DNA of 64,000 nt, from positions 21,323,501 through 21,387,500 of the forward strand of contig NC_088110.1 in assembly GCF_036370855.1 (NCBI RefSeq), in the 5' to 3' direction. The notes under the pieces are model-generated. The model searched no databases, was not told where the DNA came from, and worked only from the letters and a program-made list of their open reading frames with translations. Below, in pieces: positions 11,742 to 50,300 of the stretch. The translations under genes were made by a program, and so were the position numbers. The first letter of the stretch is position 1, and every line of letters begins with the position of its first letter. The DNA is from Dromaius novaehollandiae (taxonomy: Eukaryota > Chordata > Aves > Casuariiformes > Dromaiidae).

Positions 11742-14700
11742 AAGTGTCCAGTATATTTTTCAACTATGCCTAGTTTGTCGTGTGTTCTTGGCATAAGCCT
11801 GGCTTTAAATTAAGTAAAAAAGGACAAATGTTTTAAATTTTCATCACTGGAAAAGCTTGGAGAACATAGGCACAGAGAGGCACAGGTCATATTTTCCACT
11901 GGAAGGGTGGTGACAGACCCCCTCCAAGATGCATCTGCCACTGCCAGTGTCCTCTCAAGATGGACCGCCTCCGTGGGTCAGAAGCTCACTCAGCTCTTGG
12001 CGTCTTCATCTCGCTTGCTCTCGGGGGAGCTGATGGAGAGTACTGTGAGGAGGGCAGCCTTCGCTGGGGACTTGTCCCAGCTACCTCCGTTTTCATCCAT
12101 AAAATGCTGGTCACTACCGCAGGGGTTGGAGCTGTCAGCTCAGGTGCGTTTGCATTGCACAAGCAGCTGCTCAGATAGTTTTGCAGGAAACCAAGCACTG
12201 TTCAACCTGGCCTTGCTCAAAGGGTAGAAAAGCAAACTAGATCAGAGGTAAGCGGTGGGGCTGGTGTTCGCTGCAGGATACTGCGGCTGAAAGAAAAGAC
12301 TGGTGCTGAGACGGTGTGCTGCTAAGCACTGAGTTTCTAGGTGCAGGCGAGACTTTGCCCTGCCAGCAGCTCCACCCATGCTGTTCTTGCTCTACTTGCT
12401 AGGCAGGTGCAGCTGGGAGTCCCTCTGCATCGATTTCCCATCTACCTTGAAACTGGAACAGAGGGGCAAAAAGCCCAAATGAGTAGAAAATGTCGGCACT
12501 TCAACTCAGACTTTTTTCACTCTTGAAGTAACTTCTGTGACCGTAACAAGGAGTCATTGCCGGGGGTCTGCACTGAAACGGCGGAGTGCATCTCTGGATC
12601 AGCAATCTACAGCATTTGCAGGTATGAGAATAAAGCAAAAAACCAAAACAAACAAAAAAAACATAATGTTGAGCTGTCTCATGCAGAGCTCCATTAAGCT
12701 CCATGATGGAGAATTGCTTTTGTTACACTGTGAAAGCTGTCCCATAGGTTCACGAGTAGAGAAGACATCTACCAGGCTGAGACAATCGATAGCAGCGTCT
12801 TTGGAGACTGGCAGTTTCTCTTCCCATCCTATACGGCAGGGATTTGTTCATTTATGTGGTGGTTTACTTCTCCCACGTCGCACTGCGTACTCAGGTTAGA
12901 CTTTTCTCCGGAGATGCTGCCAGGTTAGCAGCTATCCTCTGTCCATGGCGAACTGCGACAGCAAAAGAGGCTCAGCTGGTCAAAACACTCCCCATGCCTC
13001 GTTCCTCTACCAGCAGAGGAGACCTGGGAGAGCAGCTAGTGAAGCAGTTTTCATTTTCAGAGTGGCTCCAGTGTTTCTAACCTCAGAAGAGATGTCCTGC
13101 TAGACTCACAGGATAGAGCAAGGCGAACTGAAAAGGATTTTTAACATCATTTGAAGACAAATAGGAAAGACACCTTTTGCTGGTCAGTATGTATTTCTGC
13201 CCATTATTTTCTCCTTGTTGTTACCTTTTTACATAGACGAAGTAGCAAGAACCATGAGAAAAGCTGTGGGTGTTTAAGTCACAAAACCCTGTTCTCTGCC
13301 ACCCCTTGCTCGCATGCTGTGGGGCACGGCACGGCGTTGCCCTTTTCCCAGTTAAAGAGGTTTTTCCATCTGAAAGCTGTGCCCAGAAGCCTCCTTACAG
13401 GCAGGGCCGTGTTCCCGCCGGGAGCGGCGGATGCCTTGCACGGGTGGACACGCAGGACATGACCCGCTACGGACGCAGGACAGGGGAACTGCAGCAAATT
13501 CTGCCCACGCACCGGCGTGTTCTTCCCTCAGGGTGGCACAAGAGGAGCAGAAGTGCAACAACCCCTGGTTGCGGAGGAGGAACCAGGGACCAGAAACCCA
13601 TGTGAGATACTGGTGTTACGCGGCCATCTCATGCCCATCGATGAAGGCTCTGTGCATGGAGCAGCCCTCTGGAGCACCGGGGTGCTGAGCCCTCTGCTTC
13701 GGCCACTTTTGGCCAAAAGAGCCAAACCTTCGTGCTGTCTTTTTAGTCTAAGATTACAGCTTCTTTGCTGTTATACCCCTTCCTAATAGGTATTTTTTAT
13801 TTAAAAAAAAAAAAGTTTTTCCAAATAACCTACTCGGAATTGGAGTCTGACCCTGCCCTTCGTTATTCAGTCGGTGGTGACGGCTTTGAGGGCACATGTT
13901 TGCATCGCGGCAAAGTCTGCTCCTGACCCACAAGATGTTGAATAATTAGGGAGGCAGTAGCAGGGGGAGAAATCTTTTGTATTTAAAATCTTGATACTTC
14001 TATAGTTAGTTAAGCAGGAAATGCTATTGAATTACTGGATATGCTGTGTTATATCTTTAATAGTGTAAAAATTGTGTGTGTTATACCAGAATTAAGAAAT
14101 ACGGGTTGCATTAGGGCCACTTTCTTAACATTATCCTCCTTACTCTGTTCATTCCCAGCATTTTCTGAGCCATGAGATGGCCAAATACAAGAATCTCCCA
14201 TAACATTTCCCAACAGACCAAAATCAGAGGCAGCAAGAAAATAAAACTTCAGCAATGCCACAATCTTGCAGAATGCATGGCGAGTCTTCAGAGATAACTA
14301 CATTTTCTTTCTGTATTTATTCAACTGTATCGGTGCTAAAATGCAATATGCTGCTGCAGGGCTGAATGAACATAAAGGTGACAGATGTGGCCGTGGCCCT
14401 GAGCCCAAATAAAATCATTTCACGTGAAGCGCAGGCCTGCTGAATGGCAGACCAACACCTGTACTACCGTGCTGGTTGAGTCATGCCTCTCTTTCCTGTC
14501 CCTCTCGGTATTCTTGTCGTTGCCCTCGCTATATCACTTTGCCTCCCTAGTACTAGTATAAAAGCAAGGGGGTTGCAATTCCCGCACACCCCAGGTGCGT
14601 CTGGATGCGGCCCCCAGCCACGTGTCCACGTCACGGTTATTCCAGACTCTGTTCTTCTCTTTTGTTCTCTCCATCCGGAGCTGCCTCCGCTGCCACAAGC

Positions 14701-16317
14701 AGATTCAGCTCTCGGCCAAGAGGAGGAAGGTAAATAAGGCATCGGCAGCAAGAGCCTACTGCTCAATTAGCCGTGCCGTCGGCGGCGCTGGGCTAACGAG
14801 CCCCGTGGCGGGGACGGCGCGGTCCCGTGCAGCTCCCGCAGCGCACTGCCAGGGTGCTGGGGAGGGTGGCGAGGAGGAGGAGGAGGAGACCGAAGCGGCG
14901 CAGGGCCTCTTCCTCCCTGCGGAGAGAGGGGGGAGACGCTTTTCACCACTTTCCCATCAGGGGCGCGAGGAGCGATCCAGGCTGAGCCCGGGCCCGTGAC
15001 TCCTGCCGACGCGCTCGGATGAATAGCAGAAGCTGTTTCCTCGCCAGGCCCTACCTGCCCTGCGTATCGAGGCGGGCGCCGAGCCAGCTGGCTTCGGCCC
15101 CGGTCCTTGCAAAGCCGCGGAGAGAAGGAAGCAGCTGAAAAGCATATGTGAGCGCAGAGATATTTCGCCACCGAGCTCCCACGCATCTCGATAAGGTTCA
15201 AATCGCTGTATCCCTCGGGGGGCTGGGCCCTCCTCCCGCGTTGCCAAGAGCCACAGCCCTTGCTTAACCCTGGGCTGGGCTCATGTACGCACTGCGAGTC
15301 GGCGCCCGGCCTTATCCCTTGAGCCCTTCCCGTGGGAAGGAGCGTTGCTCCATTGCAGCGATTCGGGAACTTCCTTCAGCCGCCGGCCGCAGCGCCGGGA
15401 AGGGGCATTTCTTAATCGGGAGCCGCGTGGGCTGCAAAGCCTCAGCCGTGGTCGCGGCCCCCATCGCTCCGGCTTCCCCGCCGCCTCTCAGAGCTCCAGG
15501 GGCCGCGTCGCGGGGCCACGTGTGTTTTCCGGAGCCGCCGGCAGCACCCGGCACGCGCAGACGTGCGGCCCCGAAACGGTCCACGGGAAAATCCCGCTCT
15601 GCTGGGAGCCGGCCGGGTCCGGGCTGTCGTGCAGGCGGGAGCCCAGCGCCTCGGCCCCGTCGGGGCACCCGGGCATCTCCGCGGCCCCGGGCCAGCCCTG
15701 GGGCATCCCAACATCACCGGGAAAAACAAAATCATGCATATTTTCCCCCTGCCTGGGAACGACATTTATTCCCTAAACCTGGTGAAGGAAAACCTTAATT
15801 TCGTGCTTTACGCCTTCAGGACAATTTAAGTGGATCACGTAGGACTTTACCTGGGGAGGAAGCGAGGTGCCCTGCCGCAAAGCACAGCACCATGTGCCCT
15901 GGCAGCTGCATGTAAATCTTTAAAAAGGATGTAATCGGTTAACTTCTGTGTCCGTATGTTAAGCTCCGTGATGAAAACGTTCCCCTCCAGCAAACGCGAG
16001 GGAATTTGTATTTTTTAACGGCAAACTCGCAGGTGGGCTCACCTTTGGGAGGGGCAGAGCTGCGCGGGATACGCGCGCTGCACTTCTGCTCCCTCCCTGC
16101 CGTGAGGACCTCTAAGCGCTGGCGTTGTGCTGACGGGGGCCTTTCCGCGGGAGGTTTCCCGGCCTGGAAGTGCCCAAACAGGCTCGGCAGCCAGCGCGAA
16201 GCGGCGAACCCCCGGCGGCGGCTGCCAGCGAGGTGGCACCCGGCGACGCTCCTCCTGCGCGCGGCTGCCGAGGGCGGAGGAAGGCGTCCGGCGGCGGCGG
16301 CGAGGGCTCGGCCCCCG

Positions 16318-16324
16318 CTATATC
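16318..16324 (+). promoter_or_regulatory. ATP2C2: TATA-like element upstream of ATP2C2 exon 1
   Basis: CTATATC sits about 95 bases before the start codon in otherwise GC-rich DNA. A start site about 30 bases downstream would leave a 5'UTR of roughly 70 bases with no upstream ATG. No experimental start site is known to me. Confidence 0.3.
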
Positions 16325-16417
16325 AGCGGAGGCTGCCGCGGGCCGGGCTCGGCGGGCGAAGCGGGGCAGGGCGACGGGGCCCGGCGGCGGGTAGCTCTGC
16401 CTCTCGCCGCCGCCGCC

Positions 16418-43590
<27,173 letters not shown>

Positions 43591-43995
43591 GTGCAACAGA
43601 TGCAGGCTTCCTCTGGGGACCTACTTGGAACAGAGCTGTGATGCTGGCTAATTTCAAATGCACCATTTTCTGATGATGCACATCCTTTCTGAAGACATTC
43701 AGGTGAATCTGTGCTGACAGTCTTTCCTATTCCAGAGTCTGTTTCTGTTACATGTTCTACCTAAGCTATCTGAGCTGTCTGCAGGGACCTCTGGAGCTGC
43801 TCCTGTTTAAACCAAGATCATGTATATTTTTAATAACACACTGATCTATATGCCAAGAATGGCATGATAGCACCAGCTAAAACAATGCAGTTTCATACCT
43901 GTACAGAAAAATCTATTGTGTATAAACTGAAATTTTATTTATTTTATTGCAAAGATTTTTATTAATAAAATCTGTTTTAAAATGTTACAGAAAAT
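43591..43995 (+). other. ATP2C2: ATP2C2 3'UTR
   Basis: About 400 bases from the stop to the probable cleavage site after the AATAAA at 43974; A/T-rich toward the end. Confidence 0.75.
43974..43979 (+). terminator. ATP2C2: ATP2C2 poly(A) signal
   Basis: AATAAA followed within about 30 bases by GT-rich TATGTGAGTGAGACTC; the first good signal after the stop. Confidence 0.75.
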
Positions 43996-45350
43996 TATGT
44001 GAGTGAGACTCTTGATTTAGACCCTTTCTTTCCTCTTAAGTAAGAAGAATGTAAAAGACCTGCCTTTACAAGCAGTTTTTTTCCTATGGGCAATTTATAG
44101 TGTTTCTAGATTCCTGGCTAACTAGCCTTGATTCAGCAAGACTCTTAAGCAAACTGAGGGGCATGTCAAACCAAGATCAGAGGGCAAAAATGCTAGCCCT
44201 CAGCTGTCAGCTATAGCTGAGCCCTGTGTCATGAGCTGCTGCACCCAGGTGAGTAATAGGAGCAGAGCAGATGGTTGATGGGATGGGATGCAAGAGGGAG
44301 AAATGGGCACAGTAGCAATTTAATGGAGAAGGGACTCTTTGACAAGTGCATTAGAATGAAGATGACTCATGTACATACAGCAGAGAGACGTTGAGCTTTA
44401 CAGGTGAAATAGCAGCTTCACGGAAGTGACTAAGAGAGATGCTTAGACCGTAGCTAAGCCCATTACGGACAAGCACTTTCTGGACATCTCTCTATGCACG
44501 AACATGCAGCACAGATTGGCTTGAAAGATTGGCTTGATGGACCTAATGATTCAGCAATCTTTTACATCTGAAAAGCAGACCTGAATAATCCCACTTGCTG
44601 GCTAGATCAGTAGTTTTCCCAGTAAATACAACGTCCTGGACACATTTACTAAAAGCACCACATTGTCAGTTTTCTTCTTCTTGCCCCAACTTAACACCAT
44701 CACCTTAATTTGAAGATAGGAGTCTCAGACACAAACTTACCATAAAACATAGTTACAGAGGTCAAAATACTACACTGATTTTCAAGATGATATTTAAACA
44801 GGATTACATTTTGGACTGATATCCTGAAAAGAACTGACTAGACTGATACTTATTTTGAGACAGAGAGAAATCAGCAACAAATATTTTTTGGTGGAGAAAC
44901 TTTTTGTAATTCACCCTTCTCAGCAACAGTCTGCAAATGTTTCTGCTCATTATTAAACAAATCCGTGTCAATGGTTTCAGTCCTCAAAGAAAAGTCCCTT
45001 CATTATGGGAGAAAGAAGTCTAGTAGTTTGCTTAACGTGCAACTTCAGAAATTTAGCAATGTCCCATTTCTATATGCCACCCCACTTCAGCAGTACTTAA
45101 GAAGGTTATTAAAAGTGTGGAAGTGAAGAATACTTTTGAGGCTTATGGTGGGAGCTAGAGGAAACAACGTTTAAAAAAAAGCCAACATCACCCCACTTAT
45201 GGAAAGCATCATGCACTTACTTGTTTTCTATAGCAGTTTCTATTGTACATCATTTAAAAATCTTTCAAAAATACACACAGGAGAAAACAATTACATAAGA
45301 AGATCAGTTTTAATTGAGGATTGTTTTAAAGCTTACATTTTCCTACATCT
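43996..45350. other. Gap between convergent ATP2C2 and MEAK7 3' ends
   Basis: About 1.35 kb with no coding signal or recognised repeat, between the two inferred poly(A) sites. Confidence 0.55.
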
Positions 45351-45373
45351 TACAAACTTTGGAGACTATCTGG

Positions 45374-45379
45374 TTTATT
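45374..45379 (-). terminator. MEAK7: Candidate MEAK7 poly(A) signal
   Basis: TTTATT on the plus strand (AATAAA on the minus strand) is the first such hexamer I found downstream of the MEAK7 stop. GT-rich sequence (GTTTGTAAGATGTAGG) follows on the minus strand. It implies a 3'UTR of about 1.85 kb. An ATTAAA variant lies further on, near 45308-45313. Confidence 0.5.
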
Positions 45380-46820
45380 TAAATGGACACAACATACAAC
45401 GAGATTAGCTCGGGCCTTTCACAGCATACTCTGTACTAGAACATGTAACTTACATGCCCCAACCATTAGCCCATATAATATACAAAATGCACCATTGATT
45501 TCTAGGATCTGCAGCTGTAGTGTTTTCTTCATGACTGCCTCTCAAGGGTAAATTCATTTTGTAAAAAAAAGTAAGTGGGGTCTAAATTAAGGCACAAATG
45601 CAGATTATTTAAAATGTTCAAATCCAGTGCACTATGAAAAAGCACCAGAGGGGGGGAAAAGTGCATACAAGAAAGTGCTGAAGGATAGCATTCGGAATGA
45701 AAGCCCCAGGATCAGGAATCACAATAAATAACTATATACATTTTTTCAATATATTTTTTGCACTAAGTTTCATGGAAATTCAGACTTTTTCTACAACAAA
45801 CTGACTCTGGTACAAAAAGGATTTGATACAGTCCTTTTCCTTAGGAGGAGAAAGACTGACAGTCATACATACTAATAACATGAAACACTGTGGGTTTTTT
45901 TCCTCCAAGTCCAAACACAATTTGCTAAGTTAGAAATGACAATCCCTGGCAGAAATGAGGTTTTTTTTGACAAATTAATCACACAGAGAAGTAGAAATGT
46001 CAAACCAATAATTAGTGATAGATGTGAATGGGTTCAAGTAGAAAAAGTCCTGAGTATAAGAGACTTCACACAGCTTGGCCTTGACTGGTGAACAGACAAT
46101 AGAACAGGGACAAAAACCCCAACACACTAGTTAATTTTCAGATTTCAGCCATTTTTTTCATAACAGAGTGATCAATAACACAGTGATCATTAATTCTGTG
46201 GCAATAAACTGTGCAGCAATGTTCTTTAAACAAGTTAAAGACACAACCTCGAATTTTTTCAAGCTATCTGCAGATATTATTCACAGCTGACTACAGGTGT
46301 TTCCTACCTATTCCTTTTTACAGCCTAATCTTTTACTCCAATCTCAAGTGAGGCTACTAAAGAAAGTTGTCTTGCCTAGGAATTCCTGCTGGAATATGTT
46401 TGTTCAAGGATCACAGGGTTGGCCTGTTCTTAAGGCAAATACGACTGAAAGACTGCGACAGCTCTGTTCTACTAAGTTTAAAAGGCAAAAGGCTGACTTC
46501 TGCAGAAGAATATCAAGTGAAATTCACGGAAGTGTAGCGTGTTATTATAAAAGTGGATGCTCTATATTTAGCCATCTGTACTTCTCACAGCCCATATGGT
46601 ATCACCCTATTGAAATCAGACTTAGAAAGTCTGAAATTTACAGCTTTAACTAGAGCAATACAAATTAATAGCATCCTTTATATGGAATCATTTGGACTGT
46701 TGTATATGTACAAAAGTAGGACATACCAACAATTTGCAAGCTTCACTGACAAATTCCATCGCATGCAAATAAATACTTTCAGCTGAGGTATGAGAAGCTT
46801 AATCGATGTCTTGACAAGTC

Positions 46821-46876
46821 TTTATATAAATATAAATCAATATATATTTATATAAATATATATATAAATATATATC
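46821..46876. repeat. TATA/ATTTATA-rich simple repeat
   Basis: About 55 bases of almost pure A/T with repeated TATAAATA and ATATAT units, inside the probable MEAK7 3'UTR. Confidence 0.75.
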
Positions 46877-47209
46877 AAACTCTAGGTCAACAAGCAGTTT
46901 TGTCAATAACTTGTTCCTTGTTTTTAACTGTGTATGCAGACAGGATCTATCAGGAATGCTAGCAAATTCATATTCAGCTAGAACTTACAGATGTCTAATA
47001 ATTAATTACCTAGTTAATTTTTCTATCCTCCCCAAACAAAACCCTTCAAGCAGGATGTTTTCTTGGATCTAAATATTACGTAAGTCCTAGACTTAAGCTT
47101 AGTCCCAGATACCTAATTAAATGTGAAAAAAATATGGGGAAAAATATCCTGTCCAAGGAACATTAACATTCAGGAGTAAAAAAAAGTTTTTCAAGACACT
47201 GTGATTCCT

Positions 47210-47335
47210 TTAGTTACCATCATCATCATCTTCAACGGGTTCTCGTAAACCATCACTATGCCGAGTTTTTCCAGTCATTTCTAATAATGCCTGAGCCTCA
47301 GGATCTACATCCAGGATACTCTTCTTTCCTTTTAT
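47210..47335 (-). CDS. MEAK7: MEAK7 last coding exon
   Basis: Residues 429-469 and TAA at 47212-47210; IKGKKSILDVDPEAQALLEM then the acidic tail. Acceptor CATTTTTAAG. Confidence 0.93.
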   Translation of the reverse strand: MKGKKSILDVDPEAQALLEMTGKTRHSDGLREPVEDDDDGN

Positions 47336-50300
47336 CTTAAAAATGAAAGAAAATAAAATCTACTCAGTTTAAATGTAATTACAAATGAATCAACAGCAGG
47401 TCACAAGCAATGGTCATACTCAAAAGTCCACAAGTAACGTGGCTTGCAAGCTTGTCACTATGAAGCATACATACTTCCCAAGTACAGCATTTAAGATTCA
47501 TGGGGATATGTCAAGTGATGTTATCGCTTCAGTAACATAAGTCATAAAATCTTCCTACAAGGACAGTAGACTATTTCACGCTTATTCAGGTTGAAAAACA
47601 GCCAGAACACACTAGTTAATCTGACCTCAGTTTCAAGTACAGATGTGAATTTTTTCTGAAGAAGACATTCAAGTATAGTTTAATATTTCTGTAAACAATT
47701 AGGTCCGTTTCTATTTATAGCTATGTGTCCACTGAATAGACAGAACACATTAATTTAGTATGAAAAGAAAAAAAAAACCCACCTGTGCAGAGCAGACAGT
47801 TTAACAAGACAATAAATTACAGGGACAGAGGAGACTGGAAAGAGGTCTCCTACTCGTTCCCAGGAACAAACCAGACACAGAAAGACTAGCATAAATCTTT
47901 TTACACACAATTTAAGCAACAAAGCTCTCTCTATGTATCCTTACAGAAACAAGGCTCCCCAGAAATTTTGTGCATTCCTGTTCTATACAGAGCATTAGCT
48001 GTTTTACTGCAGCTCTTGTGTTTTTATTAGTCCTCTGTCATACAAAAAAGTGCTGGGACTGGAGCTGCAAGGATTATAAACAGATAATCTACTGTAAAAA
48101 GATAGTAAATTGTAAAAGTTACCAATAAACAGCTTCTGTGTCACTCAGTTCTCTTCCTGAACTACAAATTAGGCTTCACCTGCAAGTTTCTAGTATTTGG
48201 TTTCAGTTTTACATATGATGGGTTTTACTGAACTCCTCCAAAAAGGTTCCTCTCAGAGACCATTCCTCAATGTCAAAAAGGCCTTTGGAATTTCAGAATA
48301 AAATGTTGCTCTTCCAACTCTGTCCTCTCATGATTTCTGATGTTCTTTCATACTGGCAACCTCAATAATGCCACTACTGTTTTGCCACTTACTTGCTACA
48401 AAATATAGGGCACCACAAGGCCATTAAAATAGACAGATAGACAGATAGATATAGATAGATAGATATATTCATTAAACACTGGCTTGTCTATTGTAATGAG
48501 AAAATTGCAGTTGTGAGTTTTTTATTCACATCTCCCATTCCAATCAGAACACAATTTCACAGGTTTCAATTTCTGCCACCTACCACTGCACTTTCCGGGA
48601 GGTCTCCCACTGCCCAAACTTCCACAGCATCCAGTGTAAAATTCTCTTTAGCTGACAGCTGAGGACTGTTGTAGGTGGTGCATCGAGGTTTTGCTTTACT
48701 GTGCCCTTTCCCATAGTCGCTGTCTACCCAGAGTCCGAAGTAATCATGTTGTCCGCCCATACCCTGTGAATCAGAGCAGCACATGAAATACTTGCCCACT
48801 CTGTTTTATATGTGTAGCAAGTTATGAAACCTAGAGTATGAATTGCTAGTTTCAGCATTTATGCCACACATCTATGAGTAGGTAGAGAAGGATATTCTGA
48901 GTGAACCTGCGCCTCTGTACTCAAATCAAGTATTCCTGAAGACAAACAAGAATCTACCTGTGTGCTACTACTCTCCTTCTATGCTTTACAGAACATCAGT
49001 ATTTGCAAGCACTTCAGCTGTATCTTCTTCCAGAAGTGTAGCATACTGGCTTTTGTTTATTGACTAACAGTTCCATTTTAAATGGGGTGGAGGGACTGCG
49101 TTTAGATGTCTCTCTTTTGTTAAGAAAAAGTATCCACATTAAAGGATAAGGTAGTTTGATGTACTTCACTTTTAGAGCAAATTTATTCTAGATTGCTGCA
49201 AGTCCCAGAGTTATGAGCACATAATCCTGCAAAACTGTTCAAAATAGGTGGTGTGCTGTGGTTGTGTAGAAAGTCCCCTGCATCTGGAGAGGTCATTTGT
49301 GGATTTCAGTAAGGGGAACTTCTGCCACTGAAATCACACAATAGCAGCAGCCTACGTACAACTCTTGTACACTACATTGGGCTTTCTCTGTCTTCTGTAT
49401 TTTAAAAGCACTCAGTGTGGCAGTGAGAACAGCTGATGGATAAATCTTCAATTATACAGATGAGCTAGCCAGTGCAGCCAGTTCTTCTGGACAACAGGAA
49501 CAGACAACTGCTTGAAGGGCTTGCATGATAATCAAACTTGGGAGGAAAATTTCTTCCCAGAATCTCCATAAACCTAACCTGCACAGAGCCCAACTACTTG
49601 GGTCAGATACAAATATATTCTACCTTAACTGATTTAGTACTTTAGTATAAATATCAACCGTAAAGGAAAGTAAAAAAACTACCAGTACTAAGCAGTTCTC
49701 CATAACTATTCACAGTTCACATTTTATGCTCATTGAAGATGTTTCAAGGCAAAAAAACCCCAAACAAACAAACAAAACCCCCAAAACCTCTCCTAGTAAA
49801 ACAGTGGCACAAATAGCACAGAGAAAGGATGAAAACTTTCTCTGAGAATAACAAGTGAAATAAATCTGCTCAAAACAGCAGAAGCAAAAACATGGGACAC
49901 TTTCAGATATCAGCCATGAATCCAATTTCCAAACTGTCATTTCTTCGTACTTACAAGTCCATTTGGCATTGTTTGTTGGCCATGGTTCAAATACATGTAG
50001 TGGTCATTGTATCCAGTGCATGTGTACACAGCAAGAGAGGGAAAAACAGAAAACAGAAAGCATCTGTTGTCACCTGCAAAAAGAAAAAGAGTCTGAGGTC
50101 AGACAACTGGCTGAGCAGTAACTGGCTTACAAATATGAGAGAGGAAAAAGAAAAAAGGAAGAAAAATCTTGAAGAAATGTAGCTGAATAAATCAAAGGCA
50201 GCATCTGCAATCTCTGAAAGCCAGTCTTGATGTCTAATCAAGATCTAGACCTATTGTTTACTCTTGGTTAACTCTGTGCAGGGTCACAGAAATCAGAGGG

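Larger units (their letters stand above)
8063..16300. other. WFDC1 3' side and WFDC1-ATP2C2 intergenic region
   Basis: About 8 kb without a convincing coding exon. It probably contains a WFDC1 3'UTR intron and final non-coding exon (candidate acceptors CCTTCTGCAG before 9263 and TTTTCCAAAG before 11451). Small CpG-richer patches occur near 9.3, 13.3-13.7 and from 14.6 kb onward, the last merging into the ATP2C2 CpG island. Confidence 0.6.
45350..47209 (-). other. MEAK7: Probable MEAK7 3'UTR
   Basis: A/T-rich sequence from the stop to the candidate poly(A) signal, including an alternating TA-rich array at 46821-46876. Extent is inferred from the poly(A) signal only. Confidence 0.5.

Noticed and set aside
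14483-15829. Overlapping long open frames on both strands upstream of ATP2C2
   Set aside because: All lie in CpG-island sequence where stops are rare; none shows a domain or conserved exon boundary.
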